Notes: generated by a model not told the origin, from the sequence alone. Counted from the first letter of the stretch, positions 1-7,272 are shown. The stretch: DNA of 33,031 bases from an uncultured Lachnospiraceae bacterium (GCA_910587895.1 CAJUOE010000270.1:1-33031), one strand, 5' to 3'. Numbers and translations are program-made.

Positions 1-319
1 ATCTGCCGTGAGTATCGCGCCAGCCGTAGCCGCGAAGCGGCATATTTCCTTATGCGGCTGTGTGCATCATTTTATACTGGTGGTCAGTCTTTTCGACCGC
101 CAGTATATAGCTATATGGAAATCATACTTTTGCTTTTGGAAAGAATAAGTGATTTATAAGCACTTTATAAGGTGTCTGTTATGGAAAGTTGAAGAATGTT
201 CGGCAAATTTTTATGCAATAGGAATATACAATATATACTTTCAAAGCATCATAATTTCCTTAAAAATTTAGATTATAAGTAAATAACAAATTGTTGAAAA
301 TAATTTTTTTAGTCCATAC
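1..319. other. Non-coding stretch with hairpins
   Basis: No convincing gene is seen here. The first 160 bases are open in one forward frame without a recognisable product or ribosome binding site. Two structures stand out: a short GCCGC-GAA-GCGGC hairpin at 29-41, and a 13-bp inverted repeat at 73-85/95-107. From about 120 onward the DNA becomes strongly AT-rich, and it runs directly into the truncated flavodoxin fragment. The sharp change in composition at about 320 suggests an old deletion or insertion junction. The sequence begins mid-context, so the 3' end of an upstream gene cannot be excluded. Confidence 0.4.
73..107. repeat. Inverted repeat (hairpin)
   Basis: TATACTGGTGGTC (73-85) pairs with GACCGCCAGTATA (95-107) across a 9-nt loop, with one G-U wobble. 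No clear T-run follows on either strand, so it is not a typical intrinsic terminator. It could be part of a dispersed repeat or a structured RNA end. Confidence 0.5.
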
Positions 320-589
320 TTGACAGAAGAATATCCCAACTGGTGGAGCGATATGCCGATGATCTTATATACTTTTTTTGACAGCTATGACTTTTCCGGC
401 AAGACCATTGCACCTTTCTGTACCAGTGGAGGGAGCGGCTTGTCAAATACGGTAAACAGCATCAAAGAACTGGAACCGGATGCAAATGTTCTTGAGGGGC
501 TTCATATTGGCAGCTCGTCCGCATCCGATCCGGATCAGGATGTAAGTGATTGGCTGGACAGTTTTGTTGAGGAGGCAAAAAATGAATGA
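320..589 (+). pseudogene. 5'-truncated flavodoxin remnant
   Basis: The 89-codon open frame is the C-terminal part of a Flavodoxin_4-like domain. NWWSDMPMILYTFFDSYDF corresponds to the usual GYPIWW..PM...TFL.SYDF segment, followed by SGKTIAPFCTSGGSG, SS and a DW(L)DSF end. The N-terminal half of the family is missing, including the FMN phosphate-binding loop (AYFSRSGNTE in the intact copies). The only available start is a TTG with no ribosome binding site, and the DNA upstream is AT-rich and non-coding. It aligns by eye with both flavodoxin domains of the next gene, so it is probably the tail of a decayed tandem paralogue. It could not bind FMN as a normal flavodoxin. A real short protein is unlikely. 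Confidence 0.75.
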
Positions 590-672
590 TGCAAATATGT
601 GGATGAATTGTTTGGGCAAATGGCTCAAAAGGAATAAGCTAATAAAATAAAGTGAAAAGGATGGAAAATAAA

Positions 673-903
673 ATGAAAATAAAATTAAAGAAATTCTTAT
701 TATGCCTGATATGCACACTGCTGGTTGCCATGCCGCTGGCAGAGCTGTGCCCTGCGCAGACGGCGGAGGCTGCGACGGCAAAGGCCGCGACCAAAAAGGC
801 GGCAGGTAAAAAGTCCACAACGAAAAAGAAGAAAAAATCCTCCTGGCATATTATTCCCAGTCGGGGACTACGGAAAAAGTTGCAAAGAGGATTGAGAAAA
901 TGA
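673..903 (+). pseudogene. Signal-peptide 5' part of frameshifted flavodoxin gene
   Basis: This frame encodes a signal peptide (basic MKIKLKK, then a hydrophobic core and an Ala-rich AQTAEA cleavage region) followed by a Lys/Ala/Thr-rich tether. It stops at 903 after an unrelated-looking tail. In another frame the same DNA reads ILLAYYSQSGTTEKVAKRI, the first strand and FMN phosphate loop of a flavodoxin. The two pieces are joined only if the reading frame changes by -1 (or +2), most simply in the A-rich run at 823-837. I chose ATG 673 over GTG 652 or ATG 661 because AAGGATGG precedes it at a good distance. It is either a broken gene, a slippage/frameshift product, or an artefact of a one-base indel. 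Confidence 0.65.
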
Positions 904-2564
904 CGGGCGCGACATTGTTCCGCATCCAGACCAGGAAGAAATACCCATCCAACTATGATAAGCTGGTGGAAGTGGGCGAGGAGGAGCAGGAGCGGCAGGC
1001 AAGACCCGCATTGAAAAAGAAAGTAAAATCTATGAAAAGCTATGAGACCGTGATACTTGGATTCCCTATTTGGTGGGATGACGCGCCCATGGCGGTCTAT
1101 ACGTTTCTGGAATCTTATAACCTGTCCGGGAAGACGATCCTTCCGTTCTGCACCAGTGGCGGTTCAGACATCAGTGAAAGCGTAAGGCATATACGCAGGG
1201 TATGCAAGAAATCAACCGTAAAAAGGGGATTGACGGCAAATGATGTAAGCGACAAGAGGATCAGCAATTGGCTGGTAAAAAACGGGGTATCGGTAAAAGA
1301 AGAAATTTCTGTGCAGCTTCAGATTGGAAAAACGAAGGTGACGAAGAAAACATATTCTATGGAAACCGGGACTGCAAAGACCGTAAAGGCGACATCATCA
1401 AAGAAAATTAGTTCTGTCAAATATACAAGCAGCAATACGAAAGTGGCATCTGTCAGCAGGAAAGGAGTCATCAGGGCTAAGAAGGCAGGGACGGCAAAGA
1501 TCACAGCAGCGGTAAGGACGAAACAGGGAAACAAATCTGTCTGGATGAAGGTGAAGGTAAATGCGGTGCAGCCAGCGCCGGGTTCTAATCCCGCACCAAA
1601 TCCGGATCCCACGCCGACGCCAGACCCCGATCCGACGCCAAACCCGGATCCCACGCCGACGCCAGACCCCGATCCGACGCCAAGCCCGGATCCCACGCCG
1701 GCAGAGGGCAAGGTATTGATTGCATATTTTACGCGGAGTGGCAACACGGAAAGGATAGCAGACATTATCAGTGAGAAAACCGGTGGCGAGGAAGTTAGGC
1801 TGGAAACAGTAAAGGCGTACCCGGAAGACTATAACAGCATTTTGAATGAGGCAATGGAGGAAAAGAACAGCAATGCAAGGCCGGAACTGAAGACGAAGAT
1901 TGCGCATATGGAGGACTATGATACGGTGTTTGTAGGCTATCCGATCTGGCATGGCGATACGCCCATGGCAATCCGCACATTTCTGGAGGAATATGATTTT
2001 ACCGGGAAAAAGGTGATTCCGTTCTGTTCCTCGGGCAGCAGCAGTCCGGACACAAGCTTTGCGCATGTAAAAGATTCTGCACAGGGAGCGGAGGTGCTGG
2101 ACGGTTTTTGGACGGCAAGCTCTGGATTGGCAAATCTTGAAACGACTGTGCCATCATGGCTGGACGGACTTGGAATGACATGGAAAGGCAATCAGGAAGG
2201 AACGGAGGGAAACAGCATGAAGATCACGGCGGGAAATACGACATTTACAGCAACGCTTGCAGACAATTCTTCGGTAACGGCCTTGAAAGAGCTGCTGAAG
2301 GAAGGCTCGCTTACCATCGACATGAGCGACTATGGCAATATGGAAAAGGTCGGCTCGATTGGAACGAGCCTTCCGAGGAATGACGAGCAGATTACGACTG
2401 GGGCGGGCGACATCATCCTTTATCAGGGCAGTTCCCTCGTGATATATTACGATACTAATTTCTGGAACTTTACAAGGATTGGAAAAATAGAAGGGGTGAC
2501 AAAGGAGGAACTTTTAGGGGCGTTTGGCGCTGGAAACGTGACAGTCACGTTTTCCCTGGAATAG
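900..2564 (+). CDS. Secreted double-flavodoxin / cyclophilin-like protein (frameshifted 5' end)
   Basis: Read together with the signal peptide upstream, this is an extracellular or surface flavoprotein. Domain order in the 554-codon frame is: flavodoxin 1 (about 1-125, lacking its first strand unless the upstream frame is joined), a BIG2 Ig-like domain (about 138-220, with SSNTKVASVS and GTAKITA), an Asp-Pro-Thr linker (about 225-268), an intact flavodoxin 2 (VLIAYFTRSGNTERIA to PSWLDGLG, about 270-430), and a C-terminal cyclophilin-like beta domain (about 440-554). The frame is open from 810, but ATG 900 is its first start codon and has no proper ribosome binding site. It begins after the FMN phosphate loop, so independent translation from 900 would give a defective first domain. 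Flavodoxins carry electrons via FMN; a role in extracellular or envelope redox is inferred. The neighbouring decarboxylase-like, cupin and MerR genes fit a redox/stress cluster. Confidence 0.75.
   Translation: MTGATLFRIQTRKKYPSNYDKLVEVGEEEQERQARPALKKKVKSMKSYETVILGFPIWWDDAPMAVYTFLESYNLSGKTILPFCTSGGSDISESVRHIRRVCKKSTVKRGLTANDVSDKRISNWLVKNGVSVKEEISVQLQIGKTKVTKKTYSMETGTAKTVKATSSKKISSVKYTSSNTKVASVSRKGVIRAKKAGTAKITAAVRTKQGNKSVWMKVKVNAVQPAPGSNPAPNPDPTPTPDPDPTPNPDPTPTPDPDPTPSPDPTPAEGKVLIAYFTRSGNTERIADIISEKTGGEEVRLETVKAYPEDYNSILNEAMEEKNSNARPELKTKIAHMEDYDTVFVGYPIWHGDTPMAIRTFLEEYDFTGKKVIPFCSSGSSSPDTSFAHVKDSAQGAEVLDGFWTASSGLANLETTVPSWLDGLGMTWKGNQEGTEGNSMKITAGNTTFTATLADNSSVTALKELLKEGSLTIDMSDYGNMEKVGSIGTSLPRNDEQITTGAGDIILYQGSSLVIYYDTNFWNFTRIGKIEGVTKEELLGAFGAGNVTVTFSLE
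1597..1700 (+). repeat. 42-bp tandem repeat encoding Asp-Pro linker
   Basis: Two nearly identical 42-bp units (1597-1638 and 1639-1680) are followed by a partial third to about 1700. They encode NPDPTPTPDPDPTP-type repeats that link the BIG2 domain to the second flavodoxin domain. Such repeats usually act as extended wall-spanning spacers and can change copy number by slippage. Confidence 0.85.
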
Positions 2565-2655
2565 GGCTTATAGCAGGGATAAGATGACGTAAAATCCTGC
2601 GTTTGAGAGGAAAGAACTTAAATTCCGTTGTACGAGGCAAAAAGGGAGGAAAAAA

Positions 2656-3345
2656 ATGATGAATTATCACGAAACAGATCCGGAATTTATGAAGATTATA
2701 GAGCATTTTACATTGGAGGAAGTGGTGAAGGAGCCTGGCCAGGAACTTTCGGAGGATACACGTTATCTGGTGATTTTAGCTGCGTTAGCAGGCTGCCAGG
2801 GGCTTGACGTTTATAGGAATATGCTGCCGAAAGCACTGGACAAAGGACTAACACCAGTCATGGTGAAAGAGATGGTCTATCAGGCGGTGGATTATCTTGG
2901 GCTTGGCAGGGTCATGCCATTTTTATCTGCTACCAATGATATTTTAACCGCGCGGGGGGTCAGATTGCCGCTGCCTGCACAGGGGGCTACAACAATGGAT
3001 AACGGGCTGGAAAAGGGAGCAGAAGCGCAGGCGGAAATTTTCGGGGAGCATATGAAAGAAACGTGGAAAGCAGGGCACATTAACCGGTGGCTGGCGGCAA
3101 ACTGTTTTGGCGACTATTACACAAGGGACGGTCTGGACTTAAAACAGCGTGAGCTGATCACGTTCTGCTTTCTGGCGGCGCAGGGCGGCTGTGAACCGCA
3201 GCTTACCGCCCATGCGAAAGGAAATATGAACCTTGGAAATGACAAAGATTTCCTGATCCGGGTGGTGTCGCAATGCCTGCCTTACATCGGTTATCCCCGC
3301 AGCCTGAATGCAGTAGCCTGTATCAATAAAGCTGCGGAATCATAA
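2656..3345 (+). CDS. Carboxymuconolactone decarboxylase-like family protein (two domains)
   Basis: The 229-residue protein has two CMD/AhpD-like helical domains in tandem. The first (about 20-100) contains LVILAALAGCQGLD and the second (about 125-225) contains KQRELITFCFLAAQGG, CEPQLTAHAKG and a YIGYPR end. C179 and H186 give a C-x6-H arrangement in the second domain; the full CxxC pair of AhpD peroxidase partners is not present. Members of this family are decarboxylases or thiol-dependent antioxidant proteins; the substrate cannot be read from sequence. ATG 2656 (or 2659) follows a strong GGGAGG. Its position after flavodoxin genes and before a cupin matches a recurrent redox neighbourhood in Clostridia, from my general knowledge of such genomes. 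Confidence 0.85.
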   Translation: MMNYHETDPEFMKIIEHFTLEEVVKEPGQELSEDTRYLVILAALAGCQGLDVYRNMLPKALDKGLTPVMVKEMVYQAVDYLGLGRVMPFLSATNDILTARGVRLPLPAQGATTMDNGLEKGAEAQAEIFGEHMKETWKAGHINRWLAANCFGDYYTRDGLDLKQRELITFCFLAAQGGCEPQLTAHAKGNMNLGNDKDFLIRVVSQCLPYIGYPRSLNAVACINKAAES

Positions 3346-3407
3346 GGATAAAAACGCGGAAGCGGGAGGAGTTAAAGAAGAATTTAATGGAATTGTGTAT
3401 GTGTTTA

Positions 3408-3436
3408 TTGAAAAGATAAGCGTTTTTTTGTATAAT
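3408..3436 (+). promoter_or_regulatory. Sigma-A promoter of the Rpn nuclease gene
   Basis: TTGAAA (3408-3413), 17-nt spacer, TATAAT (3431-3436): near-consensus. Transcription would start near 3443, which makes the upstream GTG at 3441 an impossible or leaderless start and supports GTG 3504 for the gene. Confidence 0.8.
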
Positions 3437-3503
3437 TGAAGTGTGGCAGGAGCAGGATATATCGTATTTTGTGTCACAGATTTTTAGAAATCGAGGTGTG
3501 AAA

Positions 3504-4364
3504 GTGCAGGGCGATAAAAAACAGATAGAGGAAGTCATGGCAAAGCGTACCGCAAAAAACAGCGTATTCCTTGATCTTTTTCAAAATAAGAGTTATCTGC
3601 TGAAATTGTATAAAACGCTCCACCCAGAGGACATCACAGCGACAGAGGATTCCCTTACAGATGTGACAATTACAAATGTATTGACGGATAATCTGTATAA
3701 TGATTTGGGTTTTATTGCTAATAATAAGCTGATGATACTTGTGGAAGCACAATCTACATGGACAGTGAATATTTTGGTAAGAGTTTTGCTGTATCTGGCG
3801 CAAAGCTATCACGAATATTTTCAGCGTACCTGCCAAGACTATTACAAAAGCAGGAAAGTAAAAATGCCAAAGCCAGAGCTTTATGTAATTTTTACGGGAA
3901 ACAAAGGGCAAAAACCCAATAAAATATCTTTGTCTAAAGAATTTTTCGAGGGTGTGGATATAGATCTTGAGATAAAAGCAAAGATTATCTATGAAAGTGA
4001 TACAGATGACATTATCAACCAGTACATCATTTTCTGTAAAGTTTTTAATGATCAGACAAAACAGCATGGAATGACGCAGAAGGCAGTTACGGAAACGATT
4101 CGTATATGCAAGGACAGGAATGTTTTAAAGGAGTATTTGCTTGAAAGAGAAAAGGAGGTTGTGACGATTATGATGAGTTTGTTTGATAGTGAACAGATAA
4201 TGAAATCATTTATCAGAAGCGAAAGGCATGATGAAGCGAGAGAAACAGCGGAAAGAATGATTAAAGATGGAGAAATGTCACTTGAGAAGATTGCACGCTA
4301 TGTACCTTCTTTATCAATGGACGAATTAAAGGAAATTGAAGCGGAGGTTATGCAATTAGCGTAA
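3504..4364 (+). CDS. Rpn-family recombination-promoting nuclease / PD-(D/E)XK transposase-like protein
   Basis: The protein matches the Rpn/Transposase_31-like family: AKNSVFLDLF, LYKTLHPED, TEDSLTDVTI..VLTD, YNDLGF and ILVEAQSTW occur in order near the N-terminus. The Asp of NDLGF and the E-x-Q of VEAQ are the expected PD-(D/E)XK-type active-site positions. The family includes E. coli RpnA-E, DNA endonucleases that promote RecA-independent recombination and have been linked to defence. The C-terminal third is charged and helical. GTG 3504 has GAGG seven bases upstream and lies downstream of the predicted transcription start; ATG 3537 is an alternative. The gene has its own promoter and terminator and separates the decarboxylase-like gene from the cupin, as expected for an inserted cassette. 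Confidence 0.85.
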   Translation: MQGDKKQIEEVMAKRTAKNSVFLDLFQNKSYLLKLYKTLHPEDITATEDSLTDVTITNVLTDNLYNDLGFIANNKLMILVEAQSTWTVNILVRVLLYLAQSYHEYFQRTCQDYYKSRKVKMPKPELYVIFTGNKGQKPNKISLSKEFFEGVDIDLEIKAKIIYESDTDDIINQYIIFCKVFNDQTKQHGMTQKAVTETIRICKDRNVLKEYLLEREKEVVTIMMSLFDSEQIMKSFIRSERHDEARETAERMIKDGEMSLEKIARYVPSLSMDELKEIEAEVMQLA

Positions 4365-4401
4365 TCAATCATATTAATCATAACAAATATAATAACAGCG
4401 T

Positions 4402-4442
4402 TAGAGCATATAGAAACTGTTGATCTATATGCTCTATTTTTT
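4402..4442 (+). terminator. Intrinsic terminator after the Rpn gene
   Basis: TAGAGCATATAG (4402-4413) pairs perfectly with CTATATGCTCTA (4425-4436) over an 11-nt loop, and a run of six T follows. Confidence 0.9.
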
Positions 4443-4696
4443 CCGGTAAAGGAGAAACATGAGCGACAACATACAAACCGGGAAAAAGTGATGAAAAATA
4501 ATGAATGTGTTTTTGACAAATAGCAACAACCTAGCAACAACAGGCGAAACACAGATATACATTCTAAGCATGACCGAGAATGCAATCAAAGTATTAGACA
4601 TTACGCGGAAGCGCATTTACAATACATTATAGGAACACAGGAAATGGCTTTCGGAAGAAAAGCCTGTAGTCAGGAAAAAGAAAAGGAGAGATGGCT
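4443..4696 (+). other. Gene-free stretch with tiny open frames
   Basis: No recognisable gene. AAAGGAG (4448-4454) precedes a 10-codon frame at 4459-4491 (MSDNIQTGKK), whose stop overlaps an ATG at 4491 (TGATG). That second frame hits TAG at 4521 but is otherwise open to a TGA at 4698-4700, overlapping the cupin ATG. A 43-codon frame runs from 4501 to 4632 without a good ribosome binding site. TAGCAACAAC is directly repeated at 4521-4530 and 4532-4541. It may be the remains of a decayed gene or of the insertion that brought the Rpn cassette, but this is speculative. Confidence 0.35.
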
Positions 4697-5134
4697 ATGA
4701 AGATCAGCAATCAGGAAGAATTCAACAAACGGAATGTATTTGGCTTTGGACAGGAGAATACGGCGTTTGCGCAGTATTTTATAGGCAATTCTTATTTAAA
4801 TCCGCTTACAAATCCAGAGGAGACAGCCGTTTTTCTGGCAAATGTTACTTTTGAGCCGGGATGCCGCAATAACTGGCATATTCATCATGCAAAGAACGGC
4901 GGCGGACAGCTTTTAATTTGTACGGCAGGCTCTGGCTGGTATCAGGAGGAAGGAAAAGAGGCGGTAAGCCTTGAACCTGGTATGGTCATCACGATTCCGG
5001 CGGAGGTAAAACACTGGCACGGCGCAAAGGCGGATAGCTGGTTTTCCCATATCGCAGTAGAGGTTCCAGGTGAGGAAACGGGGAATGAGTGGTGCGAGCC
5101 TGTAGATGATGAAACGTATGGCGCATTAAAGTAA
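4697..5134 (+). CDS. Cupin-domain protein
   Basis: This 145-residue single-domain cupin has motif 1 as GCRNNWHIHHAKNGGGQ (H61, H63, H64 and a Gln where many cupins have Glu) and motif 2 as PGMVITIPAEVKHWHGA, with the metal-binding His. It therefore keeps a plausible metal site in a small beta barrel. Enzymatic activity is unknown; small cupins of this type often accompany carboxymuconolactone decarboxylase-like and aldo/keto reductase genes. ATG 4697 is preferred to ATG 4691 because AAGGAG ends only two bases before the earlier codon but eight bases before the later one. With the decarboxylase-like gene upstream and the MerR/DUF3737 pair downstream, it appears to be part of the same redox group. 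Confidence 0.88.
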   Translation: MKISNQEEFNKRNVFGFGQENTAFAQYFIGNSYLNPLTNPEETAVFLANVTFEPGCRNNWHIHHAKNGGGQLLICTAGSGWYQEEGKEAVSLEPGMVITIPAEVKHWHGAKADSWFSHIAVEVPGEETGNEWCEPVDDETYGALK

Positions 5135-5217
5135 GATTAGCAATTATGCGAAGAAAGAATGCGCTATATATCTGAAAGTAAATTGGCCTGGATGGGAGAA
5201 AAGGAGGGACGCAAGAG

Positions 5218-5574
5218 GTGACAATGCAGGAGGCAAGTGAACGATATCACATTCCGGTAAAAATCCTTAAAGAATATGAGAGCTGGGGGTTGTGCAATGC
5301 CGTGAAAAAGGTAATGGGCGCATGGCAGTATGACGAGCAGGATATAGAAAGGCTCAGTATGATTCTAACCCTTCATGATATCGGTTTTGACACCGATGAG
5401 GTAGAATCCTATATGCGTCTGTTGTTGGAAGGTGAGGGTACAAAACCACAGCGAATGGCCATGCTTAACCAGAAGAGGGGGAAAACGCTGGATGAAATTC
5501 ATTTCAGGGAAAAACAGATACAGCGTATGGATTACCTGCGGTATGAAATGCAGAAAATTGAAAAAATAGAGTAG
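5218..5574 (+). CDS. MerR-type transcriptional regulator
   Basis: The 118-residue protein begins with a winged helix-turn-helix: TMQEASERYHIPVKILKEYE is followed by the wing/YDEQDIERLSMI segment and LHDIGFDTDEVESYMRLL, which matches MerR helices 3-4. The C-terminal part is a coiled-coil dimerisation helix (roughly 80-118) ending without a cysteine-based metal-binding extension, so a small-molecule or protein signal is more likely than a metal. The start is GTG 5218 behind AAGGAGGG; ATG 5224 is also possible. Its stop lies 14 bases upstream of the preferred start of the DUF3737 gene, so the two are probably co-transcribed, and MerR proteins commonly regulate their own operon. Confidence 0.85.
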   Translation: MTMQEASERYHIPVKILKEYESWGLCNAVKKVMGAWQYDEQDIERLSMILTLHDIGFDTDEVESYMRLLLEGEGTKPQRMAMLNQKRGKTLDEIHFREKQIQRMDYLRYEMQKIEKIE

Positions 5575-5588
5575 AAATGGAGAAAGAT

Positions 5589-6443
5589 ATGAATATAATT
5601 GCAAATAAAACGTTCGAAGAGGAACGGGCATTGTATGGCGCTTATGATATTTTCGTAAAGGACTGTTCGTTTGACGGACCTGCGGATGGTGAGAGTGCTT
5701 TGAAAGAGAGCAGGAAAGTTGCAGTGAATCAATGTTTCTTTAATCTGCGGTATCCGTTCTGGCATGGCAGGGAACTTGTAATTAAAAATTCTGAGATGTC
5801 AGAATTATGCAGGGCGGCGTTGTGGTATAGCGAGAGCGTAGAAATCTATGACAGCAGGCTCCATGGCGTCAAAGCTGTTCGGGAATGCAGAAACGTAAGA
5901 ATACATGGATGCGAGATTGTTTCCCCGGAGTTTGGCTGGTCTGCCTGCGGTATGGAGATGGCGGACTGTGAAGTTGAAAGTGAATATTTTATGATGCGTG
6001 CAGAACGTTTGAATTTCCAGAATGTGCATATGAAGGGAAAGTATTCGTTCCAGTATATTGAGGGCGGTGTGTTTGATAATTGTACCTTTGACACAAAGGA
6101 TGCTTTCTGGCACGCAAAAAATATTACGGTAAAAAACAGTTTGGTTAAGGGAGAATACCTGGCATGGTACAGTGAGAATGTCACATTCGAAAATTGCAGG
6201 ATTATCGGCACACAGCCGCTGTGTTATTGTAAGAATCTGCGGCTGGTGAACTGTGAGATGGTTGATGCTAATTTGAGCTTTGAGCGTTCGGACGTTGAGG
6301 CGGTACTTACCGCTCCAATTGACAGCATTAAGAATCCGTTATCCGGGCACATCTATGCGCCTGCGGTTGGCAGGGTGATCCGGGACATTGAGGGGGCTGA
6401 TGGAGAAATCATTTTGCAGTGCAGTGTATGTGATTGCGCGTAG
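5589..6443 (+). CDS. DUF3737 family protein (predicted beta-helix)
   Basis: The protein resembles the DUF3737 family: it opens with MNIIANKTFEEERALYG and then repeats short strands with turns such as VKDCSFDG, VIKNSEM, VRIHGCEI, VFDNCTFD, ITVKNSLV, VTFENCRI and LRLVNCEM. The regular spacing of N-x-x-F/C strands suggests a right-handed parallel beta-helix over most of the 284 residues. No signal peptide is seen, so it is probably cytoplasmic. The function of the family is unknown to me. ATG 5589 has GGAG six bases upstream and matches the family's usual beginning, so I prefer it to ATG 5577. It follows the MerR gene closely and is likely its main target. Confidence 0.85.
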   Translation: MNIIANKTFEEERALYGAYDIFVKDCSFDGPADGESALKESRKVAVNQCFFNLRYPFWHGRELVIKNSEMSELCRAALWYSESVEIYDSRLHGVKAVRECRNVRIHGCEIVSPEFGWSACGMEMADCEVESEYFMMRAERLNFQNVHMKGKYSFQYIEGGVFDNCTFDTKDAFWHAKNITVKNSLVKGEYLAWYSENVTFENCRIIGTQPLCYCKNLRLVNCEMVDANLSFERSDVEAVLTAPIDSIKNPLSGHIYAPAVGRVIRDIEGADGEIILQCSVCDCA

Positions 6444-6500
6444 TCCGGCATCATAAAGGTCTTTTACGCTTATGATTTGGAATGATTGCAAAGGAAATCG

Positions 6501-6528
6501 TTGAAATATTTATTCATTTTGATATAAT
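6501..6528 (+). promoter_or_regulatory. Promoter upstream of RNase HI gene
   Basis: TTGAAA (6501-6506), 16-nt spacer, TATAAT (6523-6528), 38 bases before the ATG. Confidence 0.75.
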
Positions 6529-6566
6529 ATCTTTATGATTTTTAAATAAATGAATGCGGAGAGCTT

Positions 6567-7271
6567 ATGGCAAAAAGAAAAATATATGCTGTAAAAAAGG
6601 GCAAAGTAACAGGCATTTTCAAGACCTGGGAGGAATGTAAATCTTCCGTCGATGGATATCCCGGGGCAGAATACAGAGGCTTTGCAACGGAAAGAGAGGC
6701 AAACGCATATTTGTCGGGAATAAAAAGTGAAGAGGAGTACCCGCCTGAAATCGGAGATAAGGCGGTTGCTCCTGTTTCTGATACTGAGGTAAAATGCCCG
6801 CCGGGAAAAGTCATCGCATACGTGGACGGAAGCTTTGACGAGAAAATCGGAAGGTATTCTTTTGGCTGCGTCATGATTACGCCGGATCATGGAATTATCC
6901 GGGAATCCGGGAACGGGGATAATCCGCAGTCCATGGCGTTGCGGAATGTCACTGGGGAAATGCTGGGCGCGATGTTTGCCGTGAAATGGTCCGAGAAAAA
7001 TGGATACTCTGCGGTAGAGGTCTGCTATGACTATATGGGAATCGAAATGTGGGCGACTGGCGGCTGGAAAGCGAAGAATGAGCTGACGCAGAAGTATGCG
7101 GCGTTTATGAAAGAGAACGGCAGGAGGATTCAGATTTCCTATCAGAAGATTGCCGCCCATACTGGCAATAAATATAACGAAGAGGCGGATAAACTGGCAA
7201 AGGCGGCGCTGGTGGAAGGGAATGGGATTCCCAAAATAAAATGTTTGAAATCCGATGAAAATATGCTATAA
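6567..7271 (+). CDS. rnhA: Ribonuclease HI with N-terminal hybrid-binding domain
   Basis: The enzyme cleaves the RNA strand of RNA-DNA hybrids in replication and R-loop removal. Residues 1-50 form the small hybrid-binding (caulimovirus-type/viroplasmin) domain: KIYAVKKGKVTGIFKTWEEC, then GYPGAEYRGFATEREANAYL. After a short linker comes the RNase H fold, with the acidic catalytic residues D87 (VDGS), E131 (GEMLGA), D155 (YDYMGIE) and D208 (NEEAD), and AAHTGNKYNE in the usual His-containing loop. The length of 234 residues includes a short basic tail whose coding sequence overlaps the promoter of the next gene. ATG 6567 is preceded by CGGAGAG. Confidence 0.93.
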   Translation: MAKRKIYAVKKGKVTGIFKTWEECKSSVDGYPGAEYRGFATEREANAYLSGIKSEEEYPPEIGDKAVAPVSDTEVKCPPGKVIAYVDGSFDEKIGRYSFGCVMITPDHGIIRESGNGDNPQSMALRNVTGEMLGAMFAVKWSEKNGYSAVEVCYDYMGIEMWATGGWKAKNELTQKYAAFMKENGRRIQISYQKIAAHTGNKYNEEADKLAKAALVEGNGIPKIKCLKSDENML

Positions 7272-7272
7272 T
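7245..7272 (+). promoter_or_regulatory. Extended -10 promoter inside the 3' end of rnhA
   Basis: TTGAAA (7245-7250), 16-nt spacer, TATAAT (7267-7272) preceded by TGC, giving an extended -10. It lies within the last codons of the RNase HI gene and would drive the zinc-ribbon gene starting 42 bases later. Confidence 0.75.

Noticed and set aside
73..107. Intrinsic terminator
   Set aside because: The hairpin is good but no T-run follows on either strand.
1597..1700. CRISPR-like array
   Set aside because: The units are contiguous, without spacers, and are coding for an Asp-Pro linker.
1319..2066. Minus-strand open frames rich in Gly-Val-Ser or Trp-Arg-Arg repeats
   Set aside because: They are antisense shadows of the Asp-Pro repeat and the flavodoxin gene, without ribosome binding sites.
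3441..3503. GTG 3441 as the start of the Rpn gene
   Set aside because: It lies at the predicted transcription start, just after TATAAT, and lacks a ribosome binding site; GTG 3504 has GAGG at correct spacing.
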